Shown: positions 1 through 5,340, counted from the stretch's first letter. The stretch: DNA of 5,397 nucleotides from Bacillota bacterium (GCA_023436485.1 JAEZIU010000050.1:1-5397); one strand, 5' to 3'. Numbers and translations: made by a program. Notes: a model not told the origin generated them from the sequence alone.

Positions 1-147
1 GTAGATATCGAGGCAATTGTAGATAAGGTGCCATCACTGATTACACCAATTGTATTTCCGAATTTAAAAGATGATGAAAAGGTGAGTTTATTAAAAACAG
101 GACCTGTAGAAGCAAAAATGAAAGACAGAGTGGTTATTGAGAAGTAG
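1..147 (+). CDS. 3' end of an unrecognised protein (48 residues, truncated by window edge)
   Basis: Frame 1 is open from the first base to a TAG at 145-147 and encodes the last 48 residues of a protein whose start lies outside the window. The peptide begins VDIEAIVDKVPSLITPIVFPN and ends MKDRVVIEK. It is mixed hydrophobic and charged, with no membrane segment, cysteine or motif that I can assign to a family. That it is a real gene end is supported by the intrinsic terminator that starts about 25 bases after the stop. The following gene has its own promoter, so the two are probably separate transcription units. I cannot propose a function from this fragment. Confidence 0.7.
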   Translation, partial: VDIEAIVDKVPSLITPIVFPNLKDDEKVSLLKTGPVEAKMKDRVVIEK

Positions 148-170
148 CAGCATAGAGACTTTATAGATTT

Positions 171-209
171 AAAAAAGGTAGCATATTATGAATAATAAGC
201 TACTTTTTT
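171..209 (+). terminator. Intrinsic terminator after the upstream partial gene
   Basis: GTAGC at 178-182 pairs with GCTAC at 199-203. Inside it, after an A-A mismatch, TATTA at 184-188 pairs with TAATA at 193-197 around a four-base loop. An A-rich run precedes the stem and six T follow it (204-209). This is the form of a rho-independent terminator on the + strand. It separates the upstream gene from the solute-binding protein gene. Confidence 0.8.
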
Positions 210-281
210 GTTATTTTTTCTATGCATCAACTTATAAAAGTTAATACTGATGTTTGAATATTTTTAATTAAACAAATTGTA

Positions 282-309
282 TTGAAATTTATAGAATATA
301 AATTATAAT
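282..309 (+). promoter_or_regulatory. Sigma-A-type promoter for the solute-binding protein gene
   Basis: A -35-like TTGAAA at 282-287 and a perfect TATAAT at 304-309 are 16 bases apart. Transcription would start near 316, giving a leader of about 48 bases before the ATG at 364. The flanks are very AT-rich, so chance matches are possible, but the position right after the upstream terminator fits. I see no clear operator or catabolite-repression site. Confidence 0.6.
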
Positions 310-363
310 AAAAGTGGAGATGAAATAAAATAGAGCAAGTAAATTAAGAAAAGGGAAGCTGCA

Positions 364-1863
364 ATGAAGAAGATAATGAAGGTATTTGTGTTAATAATGG
401 GGATTATTGTATTGACAATGCCGGCTTACTGCGAGGAAGTTTCAACCCAACTACCGCCAATCAAACTTACTTGGTATTTTGTTGGTAATGGGCAAGAGGA
501 GGATACAGTATTGGTCGAAACAGCTATTAATGAGTATATTGCTAAGAATACAACACTTAATTGTAGCATTAAGCTTAGATGTTATGACTGGGTGAACTAT
601 GATAAAAAAATGCAGCAGATGATAAACTCTGCAGAAGAATTTGATATTTGCTTTACTAGTAATTGGAGCAATAATTATTATGTTCGTGCATCACAAGGTG
701 CTTTTATATCTCTTGATAGCTTATTGCCTACCTATGCACCTAAAACTACTATTTTATTAGGGGAAGATTATTTAAAAGGAACCTATGTTAATGGCAGTTG
801 CTATGCCATTCCTAGTAATAAAGAGAAGGCCACTCAGTATGGGCTATTAATTCGAAAGGATTTAGTTCAGAAATACAATATGGATTTATCAAAGGTAAAA
901 AAATTAGGAGATATGGAACCCTTTTTTGAAATAATAAAAAAGAAGGAACCTTCAATGTATGTTTTAGACCCGAGGTCAGTAGAAGCTCCTTCTGAGATGT
1001 TAAATATGAGAAGCTTAGGCTGTGAAGTAACTAGCCAAACAAGTACATGGATTGGTGGAGTTTATTACGATACAAAGGATTATAAGGTGATCAATCAACT
1101 AGAAACACCGGAAATGATAGCTTATATGAAATTAATGCAAAGTTATGTGCAAAAAGGTTTTATAAGTAAAGAAGTAGCTGAAGGAGGAAATTATGTTATA
1201 GACGAAATGTATGGAAAAATCTTCTGTAGCCTAACTGAGTTATATCCAGGCCAAGCATATTATGCAGAGGCTAGAAGTGGGTATGAATACATTTCTATTC
1301 CCCTAACTAAAGCTGTTATGAGTACAAAGAATTCTACAGGTGCTATGCAAGCGATTTCTGCCACCTCTAATAATCCTGAAAGAGCACTGATGTTCTTGGA
1401 ATTGGTTAATACTGATAAAGCATTAAATAATCTTCTAAACTTTGGTATAGAAGGTAAACATTATATTAAGGTCAAGGGCAAGACAAATATTATTCAAGCT
1501 GGAGAAGAAGAGAGAGCGTATAATCCAGGTCTTGGTTGGGCTTTTGGGAATCAGATGTTAAATTATGCTTTTAATGAAAGGGAAAACCAGTTTATAAATG
1601 AGATGCAAAGCTTTAATGAACAAGCACAAATAGATAAAACCATTGGTTTTGTTTTTAATCCAGATTCAGTTTATACTCAAATTGAAAACTGTAATTTAAT
1701 ATGGGAAAAACAGGTGCGCCCTATGCTACTAGGAGTTGGCGATGTCACAACGGATTTACCAAAGGCAAAAAAAGCGCTTAAGGCAGCAGGAGTAGATGAT
1801 ATCATATCTGAGATGCAAAAGCAGTTAAATGCTTGGAAAATGAAGAATGAGATAAATAACTAA
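364..1863 (+). CDS. ABC transporter extracellular solute-binding protein, family 1 with C-terminal DUF3502 domain
   Basis: A 499-residue exported sugar-binding protein of the kind that delivers oligosaccharides or similar solutes to an ABC importer. The N-terminus is a signal peptide: basic MKKIMK, a hydrophobic core to about residue 19, then PAYC and EE. The mature part opens with KLTWYFVGNGQEED (about 34-47), typical of the LplA/LipO-like branch of solute-binding family 1. EEFDICFTSNW (about 91-101) matches the core strand of the fold. Residues from about 420, with GFVFNP, VRPMLLG and the lysine-rich KKALKAAGVDDIISEMQKQLNAW end, look like DUF3502. The ATG start is supported by AAGGGAAG at 351-358, about 5 bases upstream. 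Oddities: cysteine 23 is not in a good lipobox (-1 is Y, -3 is P), so the protein may be secreted or anchored unusually, and no permease or ATPase gene is adjacent. The actual solute cannot be told. Confidence 0.88.
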   Translation: MKKIMKVFVLIMGIIVLTMPAYCEEVSTQLPPIKLTWYFVGNGQEEDTVLVETAINEYIAKNTTLNCSIKLRCYDWVNYDKKMQQMINSAEEFDICFTSNWSNNYYVRASQGAFISLDSLLPTYAPKTTILLGEDYLKGTYVNGSCYAIPSNKEKATQYGLLIRKDLVQKYNMDLSKVKKLGDMEPFFEIIKKKEPSMYVLDPRSVEAPSEMLNMRSLGCEVTSQTSTWIGGVYYDTKDYKVINQLETPEMIAYMKLMQSYVQKGFISKEVAEGGNYVIDEMYGKIFCSLTELYPGQAYYAEARSGYEYISIPLTKAVMSTKNSTGAMQAISATSNNPERALMFLELVNTDKALNNLLNFGIEGKHYIKVKGKTNIIQAGEEERAYNPGLGWAFGNQMLNYAFNERENQFINEMQSFNEQAQIDKTIGFVFNPDSVYTQIENCNLIWEKQVRPMLLGVGDVTTDLPKAKKALKAAGVDDIISEMQKQLNAWKMKNEINN

Positions 1864-1911
1864 TGCAAATACATAAATACTTTCAAGGTTATTGAGAAAT
1901 AAAGAGGATAT

Positions 1912-1960
1912 AAAAAACAGGATAAACTCCATGATAGCGGGTTCACTTATGAGGTGCAAA
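1912..1960. repeat. Left terminal inverted repeat of the deacetylase segment
   Basis: Read as its reverse complement, this matches 3067-3120. The outer 11 bases (AAAAAACAGGA, 1912-1922) match perfectly, and the inner 24 bases (1937-1960) match at 20 of 24, ending GAGGTGCAAA. The middle differs in length (14 bases here, about 19 at the right end), but both contain ACTCCAT. Weaker similarity runs inwards over ATCACA at 1968-1973 and beyond. Confidence 0.8.
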
Positions 1961-1966
1961 AATATA

Positions 1967-2008
1967 TATCACATATAAAATCTCATTAGAAAACTCATAT
2001 CAATTCAT
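1967..2008. repeat. Degenerate 12-bp-period AATCAC array at the left end
   Basis: TATCAC at 1967, AATCTC at 1979 and AAACTC at 1991 are spaced exactly 12 bases apart, with a looser AATTCAT-like copy near 2002. They are degenerate versions of the AATCAC (GTGATT) unit that is clearer at the right end. The array starts 6 bases inside the left inverted repeat; the right array ends 7 bases inside the right one. Taken alone it would be too weak to call; the mirrored partner gives it weight. Confidence 0.45.
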
Positions 2009-2011
2009 ATA

Positions 2012-2053
2012 AAAAAATCGTGTACGACTAAATATAATCGTACACGATTTTTT
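2012..2053. terminator. Bidirectional intrinsic terminator between convergent genes
   Basis: AAAAAATCGTGTACGA at 2012-2027 pairs perfectly over 16 bp with its complement at 2038-2053, leaving a 10-base loop. The A tract on one side and T tract on the other make it work on both strands. It lies 17 bases beyond the stop of the minus-strand deacetylase gene and about 150 bases beyond the stop of the solute-binding protein gene, so it can end both transcripts. Confidence 0.92.
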
Positions 2054-2069
2054 AACTCTAATTTTTAAA

Positions 2070-2771
2070 TTATATATCTTCTGATAATAGTTTAAATGAA
2101 TATCCCTCCAATTGAAGTTGTTCTACTATAAGTCTAATTGATTCTAAAATCTTACCTGTACTATCATTCATAGGATGTAACAATATAATTGAACCATTCT
2201 CCACATTTTCCTTAACGTAATTAGAAATTATTTCAGGAGTCTTAGAAGATTCTTCATAAGATTCAGGCTCTATATTCCACATCACTGTCTTTTGATTTGT
2301 TTTATTTAAATATTGTGGCAACACAAATAATTTCTTTCCAAAAGGTGGTCTAAATAATATCTCTTTTTCGTATCCTATAGATTTTATTAATTCATTTGTA
2401 CTATCAATTTCTTCTTTTATAAATGATGACGTTTTAAATATCATTCTATCATGTGAGTATGAATGATTTCCAATATCATGTCCATTTTCAATAATTAATT
2501 TTGCATCTTCAATATTTTTTTCAATATTATTCCCTATTAAAAAGAATGTTGCTTTTACATTTAAATCATCTAATAAATCTATTATTTTAGATGTCTCCTT
2601 GGTTGGTCCATCGTCAAAAGTTAAATAGACAACTTTTTCTGTTGTTTTAATATTGTTTATCAATTCTCCTGCCACCTGGTAATTTCTTGAATTCATTAGT
2701 TTATATAATCCAAAACTCCCTCCAACTATAAAGAAAAAGATAATAATTATTATACTTATATTTTTTTTCAT
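2070..2771 (-). CDS. Membrane-anchored polysaccharide deacetylase (NodB homology domain, carbohydrate esterase family 4)
   Basis: A 233-residue enzyme predicted to remove acetyl groups from N-acetylated sugars of peptidoglycan or another extracellular polysaccharide. One N-terminal hydrophobic segment (about 5-23) serves as signal or anchor, so the domain acts outside the cell. The NodB motifs are in order: TFDDGP at 51-56 (D53 probable catalytic base, D54 metal ligand), HSYSH at 103-107 (H103 and H107 metal ligands), RPPFG at 141-145, MWNIEPES near 164-171 and ILLHP at 196-200 (H199 probable catalytic histidine). The usual D..DW form of the fourth motif is altered to EPES. The key catalytic and metal-binding residues are present, so the enzyme is probably active. 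The ATG is supported by GGGAG at 2778-2782 (minus strand), 6 bases upstream. It is the only gene in the inverted-repeat segment and is strikingly A/T-rich in codon use, which hints at transfer. Short single-domain form; the exact substrate is unknown. Confidence 0.9.
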   Translation of the reverse strand: MKKNISIIIIIFFFIVGGSFGLYKLMNSRNYQVAGELINNIKTTEKVVYLTFDDGPTKETSKIIDLLDDLNVKATFFLIGNNIEKNIEDAKLIIENGHDIGNHSYSHDRMIFKTSSFIKEEIDSTNELIKSIGYEKEILFRPPFGKKLFVLPQYLNKTNQKTVMWNIEPESYEESSKTPEIISNYVKENVENGSIILLHPMNDSTGKILESIRLIVEQLQLEGYSFKLLSEDI

Positions 2772-2828
2772 ATTAATCTCCCATTATGTAGTAGTCTTTT
2801 GTATTTTATATAATTATCAACTTCTAAT

Positions 2829-2857
2829 ATTATAAATCTTATTGAATAATTTTCCAA
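2829..2857 (-). promoter_or_regulatory. Sigma-A-type promoter for the deacetylase gene
   Basis: On the minus strand, TTGGAA (2857-2852) and a perfect TATAAT (2834-2829) are 17 bases apart. Transcription would start near 2822, about 50 bases before the ATG. The promoter lies inside the inverted-repeat segment, so the gene would carry its own expression signal. Two AATCAC units (2873-2878 and 2885-2890) sit just upstream of the -35 box. Confidence 0.6.
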
Positions 2858-2870
2858 CCAAAAAGTTATG

Positions 2871-2954
2871 TAAATCACACCCTAAATCACACTAAAAATA
2901 AATTTATTCTAATGAAGAAATACATAGTGATTTTATGCGTGATTATTAGTGAGG
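2871..2954. repeat. Paired 12-bp repeats in mirrored orientation upstream of the deacetylase promoter
   Basis: TAAATCACAC occurs at 2871-2880 and again at 2883-2892, a 12-base step. About 35 bases on, the opposite orientation appears as GTGATT at 2927-2932 and 2939-2944, also 12 bases apart, with a partial GTGAGG at 2949. The units match those of the terminal array. They could bind the same protein, either a recombinase or a regulator of the nearby promoter. Confidence 0.55.
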
Positions 2955-3005
2955 TTTTATACTTCGAAAATGCTAAACATCTTGATAAACAACAAAAAAT
3001 CACAT

Positions 3006-3059
3006 GTGATTCACCTTGTGATTTCTATGGTGAATATACATGTGATTTTTATTGTGATT
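3006..3059. repeat. Five-unit GTGATT array with exact 12-bp period at the right end
   Basis: GTGATT begins at 3006, 3018, 3042 and 3054, and GTGAAT at 3030, so all five units fall on an exact 12-base grid. The six bases between units vary but are A/T-rich. ATCACATGTGAT at 2999-3010 adds a palindrome at the inner edge. The array ends 7 bases before the right inverted repeat. This is an iteron-like protein-binding layout; which protein binds is unknown. Confidence 0.8.
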
Positions 3060-3066
3060 AATTAGA

Positions 3067-3120
3067 TTTGCACCTCTCAAGTAAACCCGTTAAACTCCAT
3101 GATGGAGTGTCCTGTTTTTT
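3067..3120. repeat. Right terminal inverted repeat of the deacetylase segment, with internal hairpin
   Basis: This is the reverse-complement partner of 1912-1960 and begins TTTGCACCTC. Its centre holds ACTCCATGATGGAGT (3094-3108), a near-perfect palindrome, followed by GTCCTG and seven T up to 3121. On the + strand this has the form of a weak intrinsic terminator, so the repeat may also block read-through into or out of the segment. The left copy keeps only half of the palindrome. Confidence 0.8.
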
Positions 3121-3142
3121 TGAGCATCAAATTGAATTTTGA

Positions 3143-3240
3143 ATAATAACGATTAAGCGAAATTGCCACTAGGTAGTCTAGCTAGGTGACTTACCTTTAG
3201 CTCCTATCTACATTTACCAAGAAACTCTATACGTTATTAT
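3143..3240. repeat. Hairpin repeat, copy 1 (ATAATAACG...CGTTATTAT)
   Basis: ATAATAACG at 3143-3151 pairs perfectly with CGTTATTAT at 3232-3240. Further in, TAGGTAG at 3170-3176 pairs with CTATCTA at 3204-3210 (one G-T pair). At the tip, AGCTAGGT at 3180-3187 pairs with ACCT and AGCT at 3193-3202 across a two-base bulge. The whole can fold as one 98-nt extended hairpin, either an RNA structure or a small palindromic repeat. Both ends resemble those of a second copy at 5341-5396. No coding potential was seen. Confidence 0.55.
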
Positions 3241-3378
3241 ATGGGTGCTGGTTTCCTGCTTGCAAGCGTTGGATTTGCAATAAAATACAACAACTTAAGT
3301 TCTTTTAATGAATCTAAGTGTGGGATATACTATTTATAAAATTTGGGAAACAATGTTTTGCTTATGGGGGAGGTTCAT
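3241..3378 (+). promoter_or_regulatory. Upstream region of the lipoprotein gene with tentative promoter
   Basis: A -10-like TATACT lies at 3326-3331, with only a poor -35 (TTTTAA, 3303-3308) 17 bases upstream. Transcription would start near 3338, about 40 bases before the preferred ATG. A perfect 10-base palindrome, GCTTGCAAGC at 3258-3267, lies further up and could be an operator or chance. Nothing else was recognised in this stretch. Confidence 0.35.
3366..3374 (+). promoter_or_regulatory. Ribosome binding site that decides the lipoprotein start
   Basis: GGGGGAGGT is a strong Shine-Dalgarno sequence, with its core 5 bases before the ATG at 3379. The longest open frame begins with a TTG at 3343 that lacks a comparable site. 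It would also place this purine run inside the coding sequence and add 12 residues in front of a normal lipoprotein signal peptide. Confidence 0.85.
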
Positions 3379-4458
3379 ATGCGGAAGGTGATTTGTTGTT
3401 TTATGATGTGCCTATTATTTACTGGATGTAGTGCTATTGCTGAATGGAATAGACATCATTCTGATAGTGAAGAAAGTACAGAAAAAAACGTTTCTAGGAC
3501 ATTTCTCTATATGGGAGATGATAGTTTCTGTGGTCTATATGATGAGAAGGAAGTTGAGCGCTATAGCATTTTTAAGTGCAGAGATAGTGAGATTCATAAA
3601 TATGATTTAAAAGAAGGAGATATTGTAGAGATACGGGGGGATATTTCTGTTTTATGGGGAGTCGGTACTGAATGGTTTATTGATAAAATTCGAAAGTTGA
3701 AGGTACTTAACTACGATGAGGTTACTGAAAGTAAGACACCTATAGTGCAAAGGCTATCAAATGAAATTCTTGCACCTTCTTATTTATTTGAAGATGGTGG
3801 AGAAAATTGGTATTACATTATTAATGAAGATACAAATGACTATATTAATATTTATGGAAGTTGGGTGGAGGGAGAATGGGGGCATAACATTGTAGAAAAT
3901 GGAGACTTCATAGGACACTATTCTACTAAGAAGAATATTTACCTAGATGATCAGGTTCATATTTGTTTTGTACCTGATGATATGAGCGAAGCAGAAATCA
4001 TAGAGTGCATTAAGAAAAAAGATTTTTCTAATATATTTTATTTGGGTAAATCAGATACTATTGACATATATGCTGAAGCAAGGGATTTAAGTCCTATTCT
4101 TTCAAATAGATGTACAACAAAATTTCCTATAAGAATAAATGATATTTGTTCTTACGAAGACTTTTTAGCAATATATGAAGGAGATATCCTTCCTCAACTT
4201 AGTAAACAGGAAGTCAATATGCTAAAGGGAGAAGGTAATATTTTGGTGGTTGAAGTTGTGGAGAAAAGTCAATTTTATGATAAAGGGAATATATTACTTC
4301 TTGCAATCTCTGGGGACTTAAGTCATATTGCCAAAAATAAAGTTTACAATTTAATGCTTTCAGAGGATTCTTACTTTAAATTCGTTGATCCTTATCGTTA
4401 TCCTATTTTTTATATTTATAAAGATGATATAACATATTCTTACCTTACATATAAGTAA
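3379..4458 (+). CDS. Putative lipoprotein of unknown function
   Basis: From the ATG at 3379 the product has 359 residues. It begins MRKVICCFMMCLLFTGCS: two basic residues, a short hydrophobic core and a lipobox ending FTGC with cysteine 17 as the lipidation site, so it should sit on the outer face of the cytoplasmic membrane. An acidic, polar linker follows (about 18-38). The rest is a soluble, tyrosine- and aspartate-rich mixed fold. A stretch near 79-102 (YDLKEGDIVEIRGDISVLWGVG) reads like part of a small beta barrel, but this is only an impression. I recognise no catalytic motif, repeat or named domain. The gene stands between a non-coding repeat and the yccF-like gene, which has its own promoter, so the neighbours give no functional clue. 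That it is a lipoprotein is likely; its role is unknown. Confidence 0.8.
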   Translation: MRKVICCFMMCLLFTGCSAIAEWNRHHSDSEESTEKNVSRTFLYMGDDSFCGLYDEKEVERYSIFKCRDSEIHKYDLKEGDIVEIRGDISVLWGVGTEWFIDKIRKLKVLNYDEVTESKTPIVQRLSNEILAPSYLFEDGGENWYYIINEDTNDYINIYGSWVEGEWGHNIVENGDFIGHYSTKKNIYLDDQVHICFVPDDMSEAEIIECIKKKDFSNIFYLGKSDTIDIYAEARDLSPILSNRCTTKFPIRINDICSYEDFLAIYEGDILPQLSKQEVNMLKGEGNILVVEVVEKSQFYDKGNILLLAISGDLSHIAKNKVYNLMLSEDSYFKFVDPYRYPIFYIYKDDITYSYLTYK

Positions 4459-4482
4459 GTGGTATTTAAATTAACACTTTTG

Positions 4483-4511
4483 TTTTCATAGAGGTATATA
4501 CATGATATTAT
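4483..4511 (+). promoter_or_regulatory. Promoter with extended -10 for the yccF-like gene
   Basis: TTTTCA at 4483-4488 and TATTAT at 4506-4511 are 17 bases apart, and a TG one base upstream of the -10 (4503-4504) makes it an extended -10 element. Transcription would start near 4518. The 82-base gap after the lipoprotein stop shows no hairpin terminator, so some read-through from that gene is also possible. Confidence 0.5.
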
Positions 4512-4540
4512 AGATAATACAAAATGATTGGAGGAAGTCA

Positions 4541-4900
4541 ATGAGTTTTTTAGGTAATATCATTTGGTTTATATTCGGTGGATTTATTATGGGGATGAGT
4601 TGGCTTGGAATAGGCCTTTTATGGTGCATCACGTTAGTGGGTATTCCTGTAGGTGTACAGTGCTTTAAGTTAGCAGGTTTAGCTTTTTTCCCATTTGGAA
4701 AAGAAGTAACTTATGGTGGGGGCGTAGGTTCACTTCTGTGCAATATCTTATGGATTATTTTTGGTGGTATTCCATTGGCTATTGAAGCCACTATTATTGG
4801 AATTGTTTTTTGCATTACCATTATTGGAATTCCATTCGGGCTTCAATCTTTTAAAATTGCAAAATTAGCTCTGATGCCATTTGGTGCAAGAGTCGATTAG
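4541..4900 (+). CDS. yccF: YccF domain-containing inner membrane protein
   Basis: A 119-residue integral membrane protein made of two tandem YccF domains. Repeat one spans about 6-56 (NIIWFIFGG ... GIPVGVQCFKLAGLAFFPFGKEV) and repeat two about 68-118 (NILWIIFGG ... GIPFGLQSFKIAKLALMPFGARV). The offset is a constant 62 residues, a sign of old internal duplication. Each repeat has one or two hydrophobic segments followed by the family marks GIP.G.Q.FK.A and PFG. Length and two-repeat form are normal for the family, which is widespread in bacteria and has no firmly established role. GGAGG at 4530-4534, 6 bases before the ATG, supports the start. It has its own promoter and is followed by a strong terminator, so it is probably expressed alone. 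Confidence 0.93.
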   Translation: MSFLGNIIWFIFGGFIMGMSWLGIGLLWCITLVGIPVGVQCFKLAGLAFFPFGKEVTYGGGVGSLLCNILWIIFGGIPLAIEATIIGIVFCITIIGIPFGLQSFKIAKLALMPFGARVD

Positions 4901-4908
4901 GATTTAAT

Positions 4909-4948
4909 AAAAAATCTATTGTGTTTAAAAGACATAATAGATTTTTTT
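4909..4948 (+). terminator. Intrinsic terminator after the yccF-like gene
   Basis: AAAAAATCTATT at 4909-4920 pairs perfectly with its complement at 4936-4947, followed by a further T and a second T-rich run at 4950-4956. The hairpin begins 8 bases after the stop codon. The A tract on the left may also allow termination on the minus strand. Confidence 0.88.
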
Positions 4949-5060
4949 GTTTTTTCACTAGCATAAAAATTGCTGATTGCAATAAAGGAATAATGATTAA
5001 AAAAAGATTAATAGGAATGAAACTAATCTGGAATAAGATAGACTATAAATAGAAATTTAT
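4949..5060. other. AT-rich spacer without recognised genes
   Basis: Between the terminator and the long palindrome I find no open frame of useful length, no ribosome binding site followed by a start, and no strong promoter. A TATAAA at 5044-5049 could serve as a -10 for transcription into the palindrome, but no good -35 accompanies it. Confidence 0.5.
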
Positions 5061-5315
5061 TGAGCGTTTATAAGGCATGCTGCTGGCGGAAATGAGAGGA
5101 TAAGGGCTACCTTCCGGAATTCCGCTCCGTATTTTTTGAAGCACTAAGGCTCACTTTTTTGATGAACGTGCGAAAACTCCTTTTAGTTAAACACTCGCAC
5201 TAAAACCCATCAAAAAAGTTCGCCAAGTGTTTCTAAAAAATACTACGAAGTCATTCCTCCAGGCAGCCCTTATCCTCTCATTTCTTACAAGCATCATTGA
5301 TCTCATAAACGTTCA
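5061..5315. repeat. Long imperfect palindrome (255 bp), structured RNA or palindromic repeat element
   Basis: Paired blocks run from the ends to the centre. TGAGCGTTTAT (5061-5071) pairs with 5305-5315 with one G-T. A perfect 20-bp block joins 5089-5108 and 5265-5284. GTATTTTTT (5129-5137) pairs with 5235-5243, GAAGCACT (5138-5145) with 5226-5233, and GGC (5148-5150) with 5222-5224. ACTTTTTTGATG (5153-5164) pairs with 5208-5219, and GTGCGA (5168-5173) with 5195-5200. The tip can form AACT/AGTT. Internal loops at 5072-5088 and 5109-5128 break the helix. It could be a miniature transposable element able to extrude as a cruciform, or a transcribed structured RNA. No coding frame was seen. Confidence 0.8.
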
Positions 5316-5340
5316 AGACCCTAAACGAGAAGTGCAGAAA

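Larger units (their letters stand above)
1912..3120. mobile_element. Putative non-autonomous mobile cassette carrying a polysaccharide deacetylase gene
   Basis: The segment is bounded by imperfect inverted repeats (1912-1960 and 3067-3120), each followed inwards by 12-bp-period AATCAC/GTGATT arrays in mirrored orientation. The only gene inside is the deacetylase, with its own promoter and terminator; there is no transposase or recombinase. The interior looks more AT-rich than the flanking genes. This layout resembles the mobile insertion cassettes described for Bacillus cereus, in which IS231-like ends flank a passenger gene and no transposase. I see no convincing target-site duplication next to the outer ends. 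An alternative is that the repeats are remnants of two oppositely oriented insertion sequences. The repeats are seen directly; mobility is inferred. Confidence 0.45.

Noticed and set aside
364..435. Lipobox around cysteine 23 of the solute-binding protein
   Set aside because: The residues before the cysteine are P-A-Y, not the L-[AS]-[GA] type pattern, so lipidation is not claimed.
3006..3059. CRISPR array
   Set aside because: The unit is only 6 conserved bases in a 12-base period, far below CRISPR repeat and spacer lengths, and there are no cas genes.
1951..3077. Two separate IS3-like ends (GAGGTGCA and TGCACCTC) belonging to insertion sequences on either side
   Set aside because: No transposase remnant was found outward of either end, and similarity continues inwards beyond TGCA into the 12-bp arrays, which favours the enclosed segment as the unit. 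It remains an alternative.
1905..3127. Target-site duplication flanking the inverted-repeat segment
   Set aside because: The bases before 1912 (AGGATAT) and after 3120 (TGAGCAT) do not match, so none is claimed.
3143..3240. Integron attC-like site (AAC...GTT ends around an imperfect hairpin)
   Set aside because: The bases around AAC and GTT do not fit the RYYYAAC/GTTRRRY consensus, and there is no integrase or cassette array in the window.
3343..3378. Upstream TTG start giving a 371-residue lipoprotein
   Set aside because: There is no good ribosome binding site before the TTG, while the ATG at 3379 has a near-perfect one and starts a standard lipoprotein signal peptide.
5061..5315. Tandem intrinsic terminators based on internal T runs
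   Set aside because: The T runs at 5132-5137 and 5155-5160 are paired with A runs inside the large palindrome rather than trailing a GC-rich stem.
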